NCBI GenBank assembly: GCA_028282865.1
Contig: JANQHA010000354.1
Span: 1-5,359 of the forward strand
Reading direction: 5' to 3'
Origin: Oligoflexales bacterium
GTDB lineage: Bacteria; Bdellovibrionota_B; Oligoflexia; Oligoflexales; CACXFL01
DNA: 5,359 bases
Shown here: in pieces, positions 5,258 to 5,359 of the stretch
Layout of the letters: each line of letters begins with the position of its first letter
How positions within the stretch are numbered: position 1 is the first letter of the stretch
Notes under the pieces: generated by a model
What the model saw: only the letters and a program-made list of their open reading frames with translations
Databases searched by the model: none
What the model was told of the DNA's origin: nothing
Translations under genes and position numbers: made by a program

Positions 5258-5359
5258 CCTATACGACCGAGAAAAAAGAGCGAGAAGGTCAGCGCGCACC
5301 ATGGCTCTGACAGCGGCCATTACCAGTTTTATAGTCGTAGCAGGGTGGAGGTACAAACA
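5244..5359 (+). CDS. Membrane protein, N-terminal fragment (runs off right edge)
   Basis: An ATG at 5244, inside the last codons of the receiver gene, opens a frame that reaches the window edge (38 complete codons). A ribosome site GGAG (5235-5238) lies 5 bases before it. The sequence is MKEFNLYDREKRARRSAR, very basic, then a hydrophobic stretch TMALTAAITSFIVVAGW (residues 19-35) followed by RYK. This is the pattern of a cytoplasmic N-terminus and a first transmembrane helix under the positive-inside rule. The 14-base overlap with a receiver-only response regulator makes a sensor histidine kinase or other signalling membrane protein a reasonable guess, but no catalytic domain is visible in the fragment. 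A downstream ATG (5301, the Met at residue 20) is a less likely start because it has no ribosome site and would remove the basic segment. Confidence 0.65.
   Translation, partial: MKEFNLYDREKRARRSARTMALTAAITSFIVVAGWRYK

Overview
The window looks like chromosomal DNA from a moderately AT-rich Gram-negative bacterium. The best guess is the Bdellovibrionota/Oligoflexia lineage. The clues are a short regulator whose N-terminus matches the TIGR02147 (Fibrobacter/Bdellovibrio-type) helix-turn-helix proteins, a run of three small lipoproteins, a secreted protein of no known family, and a stand-alone receiver protein next to a membrane protein. The taxonomy is inference; there is no rRNA or other marker gene.

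Left half, minus strand. Reading leftward from about 2763 there is a TetR-family repressor gene and then, 41 bases on, a 425-codon gene of unknown function (a GNAT-like acyltransferase fold is possible but unproven). Next comes what looks like a broken gene (about 851-554). It makes a coherent reading frame only if one amber codon and one extra G in a G5 run are corrected. Last is the start of a secreted protein (469 to the left edge) that runs out of the window. The first two, and perhaps the broken third, probably form one TetR-controlled operon. A TTTGAT-N6-ATCAAA inverted repeat just upstream of tetR is a plausible operator.

Middle, plus strand. Divergent from tetR is a TIGR02147-like regulator. 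The conserved N-terminal HTH extends well upstream of the only in-frame ATG (2964), and a perfect Shine-Dalgarno (AGGAGGT, 2859-2865) sits 8 bases before an ATT codon. Translation from ATT is therefore proposed, giving 144 residues, about half the usual family length as remembered. The regulator is followed at 66 bases by a tightly packed run of three lipoprotein genes (3375-4599). The second and third share a Cys...FG...AQxG...Cys pattern recalling TRL-like domains and look like diverged tandem duplicates. The layout suggests a regulator controlling a small envelope lipoprotein cassette.

Right end, plus strand. After a roughly 200-base spacer with hairpins but no clear gene, a possible 25-codon leader ORF overlaps (ATGA) the start of a single-domain response regulator with all canonical receiver residues. 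The receiver gene overlaps by 14 bases the start of a membrane protein that continues past the right edge. No tRNA, rRNA, CRISPR array or insertion sequence was seen.
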